DNA from: CG2-30-36-39 sp964433225
GTDB lineage: Bacteria > Patescibacteriota > Microgenomatia > UBA1400 > PJMF01
Reading direction: 5' to 3'
Assembly (NCBI GenBank): GCA_964433225.1
Contig: CAYSQA010000003.1
Span: 46,105-110,104 of the forward strand
DNA length: 64,000 bases
A program made the translations under genes and the position numbers. Below the pieces are notes generated by a model, which worked only from the letters and a program-made list of their open reading frames with translations, had not been told where the DNA came from and did not search any database. Of the stretch, positions 48,173 to 57,450 are shown in pieces (within the stretch, counting starts at the first letter, position 1; each line of letters opens with the position of its first letter).

Positions 48173-49662
48173 TTAATCAAACAGTTGTTGATACTACAGA
48201 CGAAATTGAAGAGCTAATGGATGATGAGGTTGTTGAGATCAAGAAAAAATCTGTTTCTGGGGTGATTTCTTATTTTTTTCGCACAGCTTTTTTACAAACG
48301 ATTGGTTTAGTGGCTGCTTTTATTCTCAGTGCTTTTTTCTCTCCTAGTGATTTCGGAGTTTATGGTTTTGTCACTCAAATTATTGGTCTGTTAATTTTCT
48401 TTTCTGATATTGGTTTGGCGGCTGCCTTGGTTCAGCAAAAACAAGATCCAGACAACCATGCGTACCAAGTGGCTTTTACTTTGCAATGGCTTCTATCTTG
48501 GTTGATTGTAGGGGTGATTTTATTGCTGCTAAGTTTTGGTTTTATCCAACAAAAAGTTGGTGATGCTGGGGTATGGGTATTGTTGAGTTTGGCAATTTCT
48601 TTTCCTTTAGCCACTTTAAAAACAGTTTCATCTATTCGTTTAGAAAGAAAATTACTTTTTCAGAAACTAGTTTTACCACAAATTTTTGAACAGTTAGTTT
48701 TCTATAGTTTACTAATTGTTTTGGCTTGGCGGGGTATGGGGGTGATGGCTTATGCTTATGCGATTATTGCCAGATCTGTGGTGGGAGTAATAGCCATGTG
48801 GTTGATTGAGCCATGGCAAGGAATTGGTTTTATGTGGAATAACAAAATTCTCAAATCAATGTTGAACTTTGGCTTAAAATTTCAGCTCAATGATTTTTTG
48901 GCCAGGATTAAAGATCAACTGTTTTATCTTGGTTTGGGTGTTTTTCTGCCATTAGATCAATTTGGTTATATTCAGTGGTCAAAAAATTGGTCTATGTATC
49001 CATATAATTTAACAGTACAGAATGTAATGGCAATTACCTTCCCCACTTATTCTAGGTTACAACACCGCCAAGATTTGCTCAAAAAGGCGATTGAAAAATC
49101 AATTTTCTTTATTTCTTTAGCAATTTTTCCGATTTTAATTGGGATGAGTGTTTTCATTTGGCCATTAACTCAAGTAATTGAAGAATATGCCAAATGGGAA
49201 CCAGCCATTTTTAGTTTTATTATGTTTGCTTTGAGTATTGGTTGGGCTGCTTTGACTACTCCATTGGTAAATACTCTCAATGCAATTGGTCATATTAATC
49301 AGACTTTGAAACTAATGATTATGTGGACGACTTTAACTTGGATTTTAACACCAATTTTTATTTGGTTGTTTGGGTTTAATGGGGTGGCCTTAGCTGCTTT
49401 TATAATTTCTTTTACTTCACTTTTTTCTATCAAAATGGTCAAAAAATATCTGCCAGTTGAAGTGCTGCCTCAAATCAAGGAAGCTGGCTTTGGGGCTGGC
49501 TTAATGGTAACTATTGGGTTGTTAGGACTTAATTATTGGTCTGTAAGTTTGAAACATTTGCTTTTGGGGATGTTGATTAGTTCTTTGGCTTATCTAATTG
49601 GTATTTTTGTGGTCGGTAGAAAAAAGATTGTATTTGAATTTAAAAACTTGCTTAAAAAATAA
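48169..49662 (+). CDS. Wzx-like polysaccharide flippase (MOP superfamily)
   Basis: A 497-aa protein with 14 predicted helices. A cytoplasmic acidic N-terminus of about 25 aa precedes FLQTIGLVAAFILSAFFSPSDFGVYGF and FSDIGLAAALVQQK, both typical of the Polysacc_synt/Wzx family. It flips lipid-linked glycan units to the outer face. It is translated by ATGA overlap with the upstream gene and followed by a GT-C gene 1 bp later, so export and assembly are co-encoded. Confidence 0.9.
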   Translation: MINQTVVDTTDEIEELMDDEVVEIKKKSVSGVISYFFRTAFLQTIGLVAAFILSAFFSPSDFGVYGFVTQIIGLLIFFSDIGLAAALVQQKQDPDNHAYQVAFTLQWLLSWLIVGVILLLLSFGFIQQKVGDAGVWVLLSLAISFPLATLKTVSSIRLERKLLFQKLVLPQIFEQLVFYSLLIVLAWRGMGVMAYAYAIIARSVVGVIAMWLIEPWQGIGFMWNNKILKSMLNFGLKFQLNDFLARIKDQLFYLGLGVFLPLDQFGYIQWSKNWSMYPYNLTVQNVMAITFPTYSRLQHRQDLLKKAIEKSIFFISLAIFPILIGMSVFIWPLTQVIEEYAKWEPAIFSFIMFALSIGWAALTTPLVNTLNAIGHINQTLKLMIMWTTLTWILTPIFIWLFGFNGVALAAFIISFTSLFSIKMVKKYLPVEVLPQIKEAGFGAGLMVTIGLLGLNYWSVSLKHLLLGMLISSLAYLIGIFVVGRKKIVFEFKNLLKK

Positions 49663-49663
49663 A

Positions 49664-50998
49664 ATGAAAAAACTTTTACTTGGTTTGTTTTTTGTCATTG
49701 GTGGTTTCTTATTGAGATTTAATGACTATTATTTGTTCCCAGTTTTTGGCGAAACAGCAGATGAAGGAGCCTGGACACATTTGGGAGCGAGTTTAATTCA
49801 AGAAAGATGGCCAGCTTCTTGGTCTTACTTTCCGGCTTATCAGAATGGTTATGTTTACCAAACTGGAGTTTATGATGCGCCGATTGTTAGACCGGTTTTT
49901 GATCACCCACCACTTTTTTCTTTATTGCCAGGCCTGGCTCACTCGCTTAAAAATCATTGGTTAGATTTACCTTCAGCCAAACTAATCAGGTTACCAATGG
50001 TGCTTGTGGGGGCAGTTAATGTTGGTTTGTTTTGGTTGCTGGCTGCTAAATTTTTCAAAAAAAATATTTGGGCAATTTTAGCTACCCTTTTGTTTATGAC
50101 TATTCCAACCTTAATTTTTGGTAGTAGGTTGGTGGTAGCTGAAAATTTACTAGTAACGTGGTTAATTTTGAGTTTTTGGGCTTTATTAAATTTGGATAAA
50201 AAATGGAGTTGGCAAGTAATTTTTTGGGTTGGAGCAGCTTCGGTTTTAACTAAAGCTGCTGGTTTAGTGATTCCACTGTCAGTGTTGGCAGTAGCTTTTA
50301 TGGAAAGAAATTGGCGGTTATTTAGAGTTAGTTTCTTCAGTTTGGTGTTAGGAATTAGCTTATTTATAATTTATGGCGCTATTTATGATTTTTCCTTGTT
50401 TTTACAACTACTTGCTGCTCAATCAAATCGAGATTTGGGCCTGGTAACCCTGCAAAATCGGTTGTTTTTACATCCGACTGTTATCAGACACCTGCTTTTC
50501 GATGGCTGGAAAATTTTGGGTTTATTTGCAGCGATTTTATTGTTTGGACGTGAGGATAAAAAATATTTATTTTTAAAAATAGCCCTATTATTAAACCTAG
50601 TTTTTATTTTGTTTACAGTTGGAGCAACGACTTTTCATGGTTGGTATGATTATTTACTTTGGCCACTCTTAATTATTAGTCTTGTTGAATTAATTAAGCT
50701 TATTTTGGAAAAAAATTTGTTTTTGCTAGCTGGTTTGCAGTGGTTACTACTGTTGCCACTTTTCAACTTAGTGAGTGGTTTAGAATTATCTTTATGGCAA
50801 TTGAGAGGGGTTATTTCGTTGGGTTTTGTGCCTGTGTTATTTCAAAGCTTGAATTTTAAAAAACTAGCCAAGCTTACTTACATTTTGATTTTGGGTTTAT
50901 TGATCATTACTAATGTGATAGTAACCTTAACTTTTGATCAGCAAAGCTATTGGGATCAAGCAGAATTTTTTGAAGAAAACATGCCCAAAGTTAGGTAG
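49664..50998 (+). CDS. GT-C membrane glycosyltransferase, GT39-like
   Basis: A 444-aa protein from ATG 49664, one base after the flippase stop (an earlier frame opening inside the flippase is rejected). About 11 helices. The first external loop has GETADEGAWTHLGASLI, the D-E pair typical of GT39-like enzymes, and RPVFDHPPLFSLLPGL follows. Its 3' end overlaps the convergent GT-C gene by 43 bp. Substrates unknown. Confidence 0.72.
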   Translation: MKKLLLGLFFVIGGFLLRFNDYYLFPVFGETADEGAWTHLGASLIQERWPASWSYFPAYQNGYVYQTGVYDAPIVRPVFDHPPLFSLLPGLAHSLKNHWLDLPSAKLIRLPMVLVGAVNVGLFWLLAAKFFKKNIWAILATLLFMTIPTLIFGSRLVVAENLLVTWLILSFWALLNLDKKWSWQVIFWVGAASVLTKAAGLVIPLSVLAVAFMERNWRLFRVSFFSLVLGISLFIIYGAIYDFSLFLQLLAAQSNRDLGLVTLQNRLFLHPTVIRHLLFDGWKILGLFAAILLFGREDKKYLFLKIALLLNLVFILFTVGATTFHGWYDYLLWPLLIISLVELIKLILEKNLFLLAGLQWLLLLPLFNLVSGLELSLWQLRGVISLGFVPVLFQSLNFKKLAKLTYILILGLLIITNVIVTLTFDQQSYWDQAEFFEENMPKVR

Positions 50999-52083
50999 CC
51001 TTTTTGAATAAACCAGATGCTAAGAATGATCCAAAAAGGTAATAACTGGAGTAGATACCTAGCATAAGCAGCTGAACCAACCGAGAAGACTATTAGTGTC
51101 GCAGTAGCATAAAAAAATAAAGTTAAGATTTTTTTATCGAATTTTTGCCAAAAAGTTAATGAAAAAAGATGGGTAACAAAACTCACTGGCCAAAAAATAC
51201 TCCAGCTGGGTTCCTTTAAATATGTCTCAGCGGCCCACCAAGCTTTAAAAGATCCAGTGAACAAGGTTTGCCAAATCAAAAATTTAGGCATAGTTCTGTC
51301 TCCAGTAAACCAACGAAACCGGAACCACTCAAACTTAATAAAATCAATTAAGTTGTGACCGTTCATGAAATAAACAAGATAGTTTAGTAAATATACCCCT
51401 AACATAATGGGTAAAGCTAAAAGCCAGTCTTTTAATTTCTTTTCTGTAACAGCCCAGATTAGCAGAATAAAGAGATACAAGAAAATCATTGGAATTTGGT
51501 ATTTGATGGCGAGTAATCCGCCCAAGATGAGTCCAGTGATTAAGTATTTGTATTTTAATTTAGAAAATAAAACAGAAAAAAATAACAAGGTTAAAGTAAG
51601 TTGAGGGAAATCCATCAGCGCTTGAGACACATGCTCTTGTAAAATCTGCAAATTACCAACAATTACCATCCCGGCCAAACCCAACCAATAGTTTTGCGTA
51701 ATAGTCTTGGTTAAGTAGAAAACACATAATAAAGAGATAAAGAATAAAGGTAGATTTAGGACAACTGAGTTATGGAATAGACGATAGGATAAACCAAGTA
51801 AATATTTGGTCAAAGGCGGGTGCTCAAAATTGATTGTGGTAGGATCTTCTCCTCTGGCATAAGCAAAACCAGCATAAATATAGAGTGAAGCATCATCTAT
51901 TTTTTGTGTTGAGCCTTCTCCCAAGACATATTGTGAATGAGCATATTTCTCTGCATAAATATCCATATCAGTTAGTTCAGTAAACTGGGCCGAGTAATGG
52001 AAGAAAACTAGTAGGGTAGTTAACAAAGCGATTGCCCATGTAACCATGGTTCTGATTTTTTTTGCCTTAAAAATTTCAATCAC
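50956..52083 (-). CDS. GT-C membrane glycosyltransferase-like protein
   Basis: A 375-aa protein with about 9 helices from GTG 52083 (a downstream start at MVTWAIALL is possible). The N-terminal external loop is acidic with DMDIYAEKY and later INFEHPPLTKYLLGLSYRLF, a layout shared with other GT39-like proteins here. It ends after the last helix with no soluble domain. It is convergent with 49664-50998, overlapping 43 bp, and lies downstream of the LPETG protein on the same strand. Confidence 0.62.
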   Translation of the reverse strand: MIEIFKAKKIRTMVTWAIALLTTLLVFFHYSAQFTELTDMDIYAEKYAHSQYVLGEGSTQKIDDASLYIYAGFAYARGEDPTTINFEHPPLTKYLLGLSYRLFHNSVVLNLPLFFISLLCVFYLTKTITQNYWLGLAGMVIVGNLQILQEHVSQALMDFPQLTLTLLFFSVLFSKLKYKYLITGLILGGLLAIKYQIPMIFLYLFILLIWAVTEKKLKDWLLALPIMLGVYLLNYLVYFMNGHNLIDFIKFEWFRFRWFTGDRTMPKFLIWQTLFTGSFKAWWAAETYLKEPSWSIFWPVSFVTHLFSLTFWQKFDKKILTLFFYATATLIVFSVGSAAYARYLLQLLPFWIILSIWFIQKGYLTLGMFSSKNSA

Positions 52084-52107
52084 AGTTTTGCTTTTTCTAA
52101 GTAGTTT

Positions 52108-52980
52108 TTATAAGAAGAGGAAAAGTAAGGCACCAATACCGAGTGCTCCTAGTCCTATAGAGAGATTTTTCAACCAATCTTCTGGCCCTGTTTCTGGTAA
52201 CTCAGAAGGAAGGGGTGGTTGAGTTGGCACTGTGGTAGCTTGAGCAGTAGTAGTGGGAGCTGTAGTTGCAGCACTAGTGGGGGCCGTGGTTGGAGCGTTG
52301 GTTGGCGCAGTGGTTGGAACGTTAGTCGGAGCAGTAGTTGGAGTAGTGGTTGGGGTTGCAGTTGGTTCTGGATCATCGGCACAAGTACAGACATCTTTAC
52401 CATCAGCTCCCTTTGAACCACTAGCAGTACATTCACCAGCGCCATTATTACAGTAATCTCCTGGATCAGCAGTTCGACAATCAGCGACAGAATCAGAGGA
52501 ACATAAACCAGGCTCTTCAGTTGGACTTGGTTCTGGAGTAGGAGTAGCACAAGCAGTCATGTTAGTTGTCCAAGTTCCACCAGGAGCAGGACAACAGTAG
52601 TTTTTACCACCACAGGCTTCAACTCTACCTTTGACATTACAGATGCTTTCGGCAGCTGATCCATCATCTTCTGGTGGGGTACAGTTTCTTAGGACTCCAT
52701 CATTACCAGGACATTGTTCGACACATTGAGCGGCTTGTTGTCTAATTTCTTGTGGTTCTTGAACTAAAAATAAACTAGCTAATCCGCCAATAGCTAAAAT
52801 AGCCAAAATAATCCCTCCAATAATAAAGTAGCGAGTATTTTTATTTTCTTGAGGGGCTGGTGGCTGGGGAGTTTGAGTAGCTAAATCAGGACTTGGCTGA
52901 GAGGTAGCTTGAGGTGGAGGGGTCATATTAGGCGGAGGGGCAACTGCAGGTTGAGGGTTAGAACTAGAAATATTGATCAT
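52108..52980 (-). CDS. Exported Cys-rich protein with Thr/Pro repeats and C-terminal LPETG motif
   Basis: A 290-aa protein. A Pro-rich cytoplasmic N-terminus (about 1-45) is followed by a helix (about 50-72), then a Cys-rich external domain (about 82-205, 16 or more Cys, often paired as CxxC or CC). Next come T-A/N-x-P-T-T repeats (about 205-255) and LPETG (261-265) before a second helix. The layout resembles Gram-positive wall proteins, but the basic tail expected after the sortase helix is absent and the N-terminus is a membrane anchor rather than a cleavable signal. AAGGAAG lies 7 bp before the ATG, a better ribosome site than most in this window. Function not recognised. Confidence 0.7.
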   Translation of the reverse strand: MINISSSNPQPAVAPPPNMTPPPQATSQPSPDLATQTPQPPAPQENKNTRYFIIGGIILAILAIGGLASLFLVQEPQEIRQQAAQCVEQCPGNDGVLRNCTPPEDDGSAAESICNVKGRVEACGGKNYCCPAPGGTWTTNMTACATPTPEPSPTEEPGLCSSDSVADCRTADPGDYCNNGAGECTASGSKGADGKDVCTCADDPEPTATPTTTPTTAPTNVPTTAPTNAPTTAPTSAATTAPTTTAQATTVPTQPPLPSELPETGPEDWLKNLSIGLGALGIGALLFLFL

Positions 52981-53070
52981 AAAGAAACTTCCTTCTTCTA
53001 GAATAAGCCAAAGTTTAAAGTTTTGTAAACAGGTATTTTTATATTTTTTCAGTTTTTTGAGTAATTTTGT

Positions 53071-53076
53071 TATAAT
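53071..53076 (+). promoter_or_regulatory. -10 TATAAT for the 53087-53287 gene
   Basis: TATAAT ends 10 nt before ATG 53087, leaving a leader of about 3 nt. It supports the short start for this gene. Confidence 0.45.
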
Positions 53077-53086
53077 CTGTTTTTTT

Positions 53087-53287
53087 ATGAAAGAGAAAAG
53101 ATCACTTAGTAGAACTTTGCTTGAAAAAAAGACTGACGAACAATTAATTGATGAATATGGTAAGACAGGTCTTCTTACGATTCTATTTAAATCTCTATTA
53201 CGGCACGATAGTGATCGGCATTTGAGAAGAAGAGATAAATCGATGAGGGCTGAAAAGAGAAAAAAGTTTCATAAAAACGAAGACTAA
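53087..53287 (+). CDS. Small basic soluble protein
   Basis: A 66-aa protein from ATG 53087; a longer frame opening at 52973 is rejected because it overlaps the divergent LPETG gene's start region. It is strongly basic (RHLRRRDKSMRAEKRKKFHKN at the end, quoted only in part) with a helical, acidic centre (TDEQLIDEYG). There is no membrane segment. A nucleic-acid or ribosome-binding role would fit the charge, but no family is recognised. It is convergent with 53284-55335, overlapping by 4 bp. Confidence 0.6.
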   Translation: MKEKRSLSRTLLEKKTDEQLIDEYGKTGLLTILFKSLLRHDSDRHLRRRDKSMRAEKRKKFHKNED

Positions 53288-55335
53288 TTAGTCAAGATTT
53301 TAATAATTAAAATTGCTTCGTTTTCAAAGACAATCGCTATATTCTCCAAACAGGCATTGTTGAGTGGTATGAAAGGGGTTTGGACGTTTTCTTTTTTTTC
53401 AAAAATAACATGAGAGATAGCATTTTCTTTAGCTAAAGTCTCAAAGGTTCTTAAATCTTTTGTTGAAAACATTTTTTTAACAACGTCTTGCCTATTTTGG
53501 ATTGGTTGATTGTGACTAGCTAAAATTCCTCGGCCACCAAAGTAGGAGTAATGTTTAGTGAATAAGTAGGTGTAAGGCGCAAAATTATCCAAATGGTTAT
53601 TGGGGTGAGTTTGAATTAATCTAACTTTGTCTGCTGTATCTAGATAATTAAGGGCTGTTTCTTGAGCTGGAGAAATGATTTTTCTTTCAAAACCTTGATA
53701 GATTGAAAACAGATAAAAATAACTGGTAAGTAAGACTCTCGGTAGAGTTAAAATAACTACCAATAAAATCAAGCTTTTCCCAAAATTATTTTTCAGAAGC
53801 GGATGATCCAAGACAACTCCTGAAAAAAGAGTTAAAAAACTTAAAGCAACGACAAAAAAATTAAAAACGTTGTGCAGACCAGAACTTTGTAAAAAATTCA
53901 TCCCGATAAAGCTAAAGATAAAAATAGTGGGATAAAGGAAAATAAAATTATGACTTTGGATTTTTGTTAATAAATATTTGGGAAATAATAAGCTAATCAG
54001 TCTGGTACCAAAAGTGGCTATAACGAAAATGATTACAGCCAAGCCATACCACACGAACAAAGCTCTAATATTTTGTGCAGCTTGGTAAACTTGTAATCTT
54101 AACCACCATTCATTCCAGTTTAATTTATCAAAACTTAAAAGTAACTTAGGCCATTCTAGCGGTGCCCAAAACAATCCTCCTGAATGACTATTAACTGGGA
54201 AAAAAATTACTGCACTGATAAAAGCAAATAATAGCAACAAAAGAATTTTTTCTTGATGTCTCAGCCAGGTTTTTTTCCAAGTTGAGAAGCTATTTTTACT
54301 TAGTTGAGGAATTTCTTTACCGAGCTCTAGGACAACATAAAGAGTTAAACCCAAGGCTGCAGCTAGGCCAAAATAAACTTTAAAGCCAACTACACTGGCT
54401 AAAGAAACAATGGCAAGTATCCCACTTGTTTTATCTTTTTTCTTTACCCACTGATCAAAAAAAATCAGCCCACCCAAAAAAATTAATTTGGCAAAAGCTT
54501 GAGGCATATTGAGCAACTGAATAATGCCATTATCCAAAGTATCGGTGTGGCTACCAAGATTGCTATGAAAAAGTAAAGAGAAAACATAGAACATATCTCC
54601 GGCAAAATAATGAAAAAAAGTGGACCAGAAAGCCGCAGTTTTTGATTTTGTCCATTTGAATACTAGTAAATAAGTAATCACTCCCAATAAAGGTGTAAAT
54701 AAAAGGGGAAAGTAATGAAAAAAAAGGTGGCTAATCGGCAAATGCCAGATTCTAACTAACTCAGCTAAGAATAAATCTGATAAATAATGGTAATTGGTAA
54801 CAAATAAATTGTAGGCTCCTGGTTGATACGGGGGAAAATGTCTAACCAGTTCTTTAATAAAAGTTAGATGGAGGATGCCATCATAGGCATTGAGCCAATA
54901 AAAAGTGATGCCAGCTGGATATCTTATTCCTGAAGGGAAAACAGCTAGTAGTTGTAAGATTGAACCAAGACCAATCAACCAAAGAGCTTTTTTGGGGAAA
55001 AAACTAAAAGTTTCTTTAATGGTTGTGATTAATTTTTCACCAGAATTAAAAAAGTTTTTGTTTGCAGAAAAAAATAATTTAAAAAAATAATAAAGAGAAA
55101 AGCCCAAATAAAAAAAACTTAAAAATCTTAAATTAAAAAACCCAAAAATATAGCCTTGGAGGGTCCAAGCAACCATACCTAAAACAGGAGTGAGTAATAT
55201 TTTATCAATATTTTTTAATTGAGTTTGTTTCACTAACAACCAACCAGTGGGAATGATTGAGATGCTGAAAGCAAATAGAAACCACCAACCATATAACCAA
55301 AATTGCCAGTCAAGGAAACTATAAAAATTATTCAC
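53284..55335 (-). CDS. Large polytopic GT-C-like membrane protein
   Basis: A 683-aa protein with about 14 helices and a C-terminal soluble domain (about 590-683). The first large external loop holds YDGILHLTFIKELVRHFPP and NYHYLSDLFLAELVR, the same pattern as the protein at 8227-9993. The domain near residue 590-650 has SHNQPIQNRQDVVKKMF. Probably a lipid-linked-sugar transferase; I cannot name a family. It is divergent from the GT2 gene at 55384, with a 48-bp spacer holding that gene's promoter. Confidence 0.62.
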   Translation of the reverse strand: MNNFYSFLDWQFWLYGWWFLFAFSISIIPTGWLLVKQTQLKNIDKILLTPVLGMVAWTLQGYIFGFFNLRFLSFFYLGFSLYYFFKLFFSANKNFFNSGEKLITTIKETFSFFPKKALWLIGLGSILQLLAVFPSGIRYPAGITFYWLNAYDGILHLTFIKELVRHFPPYQPGAYNLFVTNYHYLSDLFLAELVRIWHLPISHLFFHYFPLLFTPLLGVITYLLVFKWTKSKTAAFWSTFFHYFAGDMFYVFSLLFHSNLGSHTDTLDNGIIQLLNMPQAFAKLIFLGGLIFFDQWVKKKDKTSGILAIVSLASVVGFKVYFGLAAALGLTLYVVLELGKEIPQLSKNSFSTWKKTWLRHQEKILLLLLFAFISAVIFFPVNSHSGGLFWAPLEWPKLLLSFDKLNWNEWWLRLQVYQAAQNIRALFVWYGLAVIIFVIATFGTRLISLLFPKYLLTKIQSHNFIFLYPTIFIFSFIGMNFLQSSGLHNVFNFFVVALSFLTLFSGVVLDHPLLKNNFGKSLILLVVILTLPRVLLTSYFYLFSIYQGFERKIISPAQETALNYLDTADKVRLIQTHPNNHLDNFAPYTYLFTKHYSYFGGRGILASHNQPIQNRQDVVKKMFSTKDLRTFETLAKENAISHVIFEKKENVQTPFIPLNNACLENIAIVFENEAILIIKILTN

Positions 55336-55344
55336 CGAAAGTAA

Positions 55345-55373
55345 TTGTAACTGGCTTTGCCAGCAGGTACAAT
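55345..55373 (+). promoter_or_regulatory. Promoter (TTGTAA-17-TACAAT) for the GT2 gene at 55384
   Basis: TTGTAA (55345-55350) and TACAAT (55368-55373) are separated by 17 bp, the best -35/-10 pair I found in the window. The predicted leader is about 3-4 nt before ATG 55384. Confidence 0.55.
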
Positions 55374-55383
55374 GCAGACAATC

Positions 55384-56289
55384 ATGTCGAAATTATCTGT
55401 GTTGATTCATACCAAAAATGTGGCCGATACTGTGGAAAAAACACTTAAATCTGTTAGCTTTGCCGATGAGATTGTAGTGGTTGATATGGAAAGTAGTGAT
55501 GAGACTTTGCAGATTGCCAAAAAATATCACGCCAAGATTTATCAACATGAAGATTTGGGTTATGCTGATCCTGCTAGAAACTTTGCGATCGCCAAAGCCA
55601 GCCATCAATGGATCTTGGTAGTTGATGCAGATGAAGTTATTTCTTCAGCATTAAGAGAAATTATTTTACAAACTATTAATGATTCAAATAGTGCTGATAT
55701 TTATCATTTACCAAGAAAAAACTTTGTTTTTGGTAAATGGATTATGAAAACTGGTTGGTGGCCAGATTACCAACCACGGCTATTTAAGAAAGGCACTGTT
55801 TCTTGGCAGGTGGGAGTTCATCGTTTGCCAGATATGACTGGTATCCAAGAGAAATTTCCTGCAGAAGAAAAATATGCCATTGAACATGCTAACTACACAG
55901 ATATTACTCATTTTTTAGCTAAGTTAAACCATTACACTTCTATTCAAGCCAAAGAGCGTTTGGCAGTTGCCTCCAAAAATAATTTTTCAACTGATGAAAT
56001 GTTTGAGATTTTTGCTAATGAATTTGCTAAAAGATCACTGATGATGAATGGTTTTGAGGAAGGACTTCATGGTAGCTCATTGTCGTTTTTACAAGCGATG
56101 TATGAAGCAATAATTTATTTAAAACAATGGGGGGCAACTGGTTTCAACCAGACAAAACCAGAAGATTTGGCTAAGACTTTGACTAAAGTCCAACGCATTT
56201 GGCGTTATTGGTGGGCAGACTACCAAGTGAGGCACGCAACTGGTTTAGTTAAGATTTACTGGCAGTTCAGAAGAAAATTAAAAGTTTAG
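55384..56289 (+). CDS. GT2 glycosyltransferase, WaaE/KdtX-like
   Basis: A 301-aa protein from ATG 55384, chosen by the promoter; upstream in-frame ATG codons at 55357 and 55372 fall before or inside the -10. SVLIHTKNVADTVEKTLKS, IVVVDMESSDET, DLGYADPARNFAIAKA and ILVVDADEVIS (D-x-D) are typical of LPS core-type GT2 enzymes (WaaE family), with RLFKKGTVSW and a C-terminal region that binds the membrane weakly. Acts in the cytoplasm with a nucleotide sugar; specificity unknown. Confidence 0.88.
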   Translation: MSKLSVLIHTKNVADTVEKTLKSVSFADEIVVVDMESSDETLQIAKKYHAKIYQHEDLGYADPARNFAIAKASHQWILVVDADEVISSALREIILQTINDSNSADIYHLPRKNFVFGKWIMKTGWWPDYQPRLFKKGTVSWQVGVHRLPDMTGIQEKFPAEEKYAIEHANYTDITHFLAKLNHYTSIQAKERLAVASKNNFSTDEMFEIFANEFAKRSLMMNGFEEGLHGSSLSFLQAMYEAIIYLKQWGATGFNQTKPEDLAKTLTKVQRIWRYWWADYQVRHATGLVKIYWQFRRKLKV

Positions 56290-56311
56290 TTTTAATTTAA
56301 ACAACTAAGAA

Positions 56312-56406
56312 CTATAGGATTTTATATTTTAAAAATACTTTTGGTTTAAAATTAATTAAATTAAGAAAATTGCTTGTTCTAATGCTATAGGATCTAGCTA
56401 TAGGAT
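56312..56406. repeat. Three CTATAGGAT repeats in a 228-bp AT-rich spacer
   Basis: Exact copies of CTATAGGAT at 56312-56320, 56385-56393 and 56398-56406. The last two are 13 bp apart, about one helical turn and a third. The spacer 56290-56517 has no gene on either strand. They may be operator sites for the GT operon that follows, or chance in AT-rich sequence. Confidence 0.4.
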
Positions 56407-56501
56407 TTATTATTCAAGAAAATTAAAAAATAATTTCTGGTAGAAATATTTAGTTTTTGATTTGAGGTTACTAAGTGTTTTAGATAATTGGTTGTTCAGG
56501 G

Positions 56502-56507
56502 TATAAT
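56502..56507 (+). promoter_or_regulatory. -10 TATAAT of the five-gene GT operon
   Basis: TATAAT ends 10 nt before ATG 56518, predicting a leader of about 3 nt. Two nearer in-frame starts (56488, 56506) would lie upstream of or inside the hexamer. Confidence 0.5.
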
Positions 56508-56517
56508 GAAGGTTACT

Positions 56518-57435
56518 ATGGAACACGTTACAACGATTATTGTTAATTACAACACACCCAAAGAAACAGAACTGGCAATTAGATCGGCTGTTGAGGCCAA
56601 AGCCGATGGTTTTAAACATCAAGTAATTGTCGTTGATAATGGCTCAAAAGAATTATTTAAATTGGCTGCTGATCTCAAGAAAATTGGGGTGGAATTAATC
56701 AGAAGTGAGTCAAACTTAGGTTTTACAGGTGGTAATAACTTGGGTATGAGTCACGCAGTTAAAAAATATCAAACAGATTATTTTTTCTTGTTAAATTCAG
56801 ATGCTGAAGTGGAAAAAAACGGTGTTCAAGCTTTATATGAGGCAGTTAAAGATGATCCCAAAGCAGGAATTGCTGTCTCAAAAATTTACTTTACTCCGGG
56901 CTTAGAATTTCACCGTAAAAGTTATTCCAGATCAGAAAAAGGCAAAGTACTGTGGTATGCCGGAGGTAGTATTGATTGGGATAATTTAGTGGCTTATCAT
57001 CGAGGAGTTGATGAGATCGACCGTGGCCAATTCGACCATCAAACCACTTGTGATTTTGCTACAGGTTGTGCTTTGTTTGTTAAGAGAGTGGTGACAGAGC
57101 ATATTGGAATCTTGGATAAAAAGTTTTTTCTTTATTCAGAAGATGTTGATTTTAGTCTCAAGGCAATTAGAGCTGGTTATAAAATTATTTTTGTACCAGA
57201 GTCGATTGTTTGGCACATGAATGGTGGCTCTGTGGCTGGTGGAGCTGGCTCTAAATTACAACAATATTATCAAACCAGAAATAGAATCTTGATTTCAATG
57301 CGTTATGGTAGCTGGAGAAATAAATTGACTGCGCTCAGATTTGCAGTTAATACCTTTTTTCATGGTAGTGATGCTGAGAGAAAAGGTGTCTTAGATTTCT
57401 TTTTGATGAGATTTGGTAAACAAGCAATTGTTTAA
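56518..57435 (+). CDS. GT2 glycosyltransferase, rhamnosyltransferase-like
   Basis: A 305-aa protein. TTIIVNYNTPKETELAIRS and VIVVDNGSKE start the fold, SNLGFTGGNNLGM and FLLNSDAEVEKNG carry the nucleotide/metal site (D-A-E), and TGCALFVKRVV with FFLYSEDVDFSLKA and HMNGGSVAGG follow. These are the rhamnosyl/galactofuranosyl-type GT2 hallmarks, consistent with the rhamnose nucleotides made in this region. First gene of a unit of five GT genes (56518-61849). Confidence 0.87.
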   Translation: MEHVTTIIVNYNTPKETELAIRSAVEAKADGFKHQVIVVDNGSKELFKLAADLKKIGVELIRSESNLGFTGGNNLGMSHAVKKYQTDYFFLLNSDAEVEKNGVQALYEAVKDDPKAGIAVSKIYFTPGLEFHRKSYSRSEKGKVLWYAGGSIDWDNLVAYHRGVDEIDRGQFDHQTTCDFATGCALFVKRVVTEHIGILDKKFFLYSEDVDFSLKAIRAGYKIIFVPESIVWHMNGGSVAGGAGSKLQQYYQTRNRILISMRYGSWRNKLTALRFAVNTFFHGSDAERKGVLDFFLMRFGKQAIV

Positions 57436-57450
57436 TAATTAGGTAAATTT

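Noticed and set aside
52170..52550. Leu/Gln-rich and Gly/Val-rich frames inside the LPETG gene
   Set aside because: They are frame shadows of the Thr/Pro repeat on the same or opposite strand; the repeat forces open frames.
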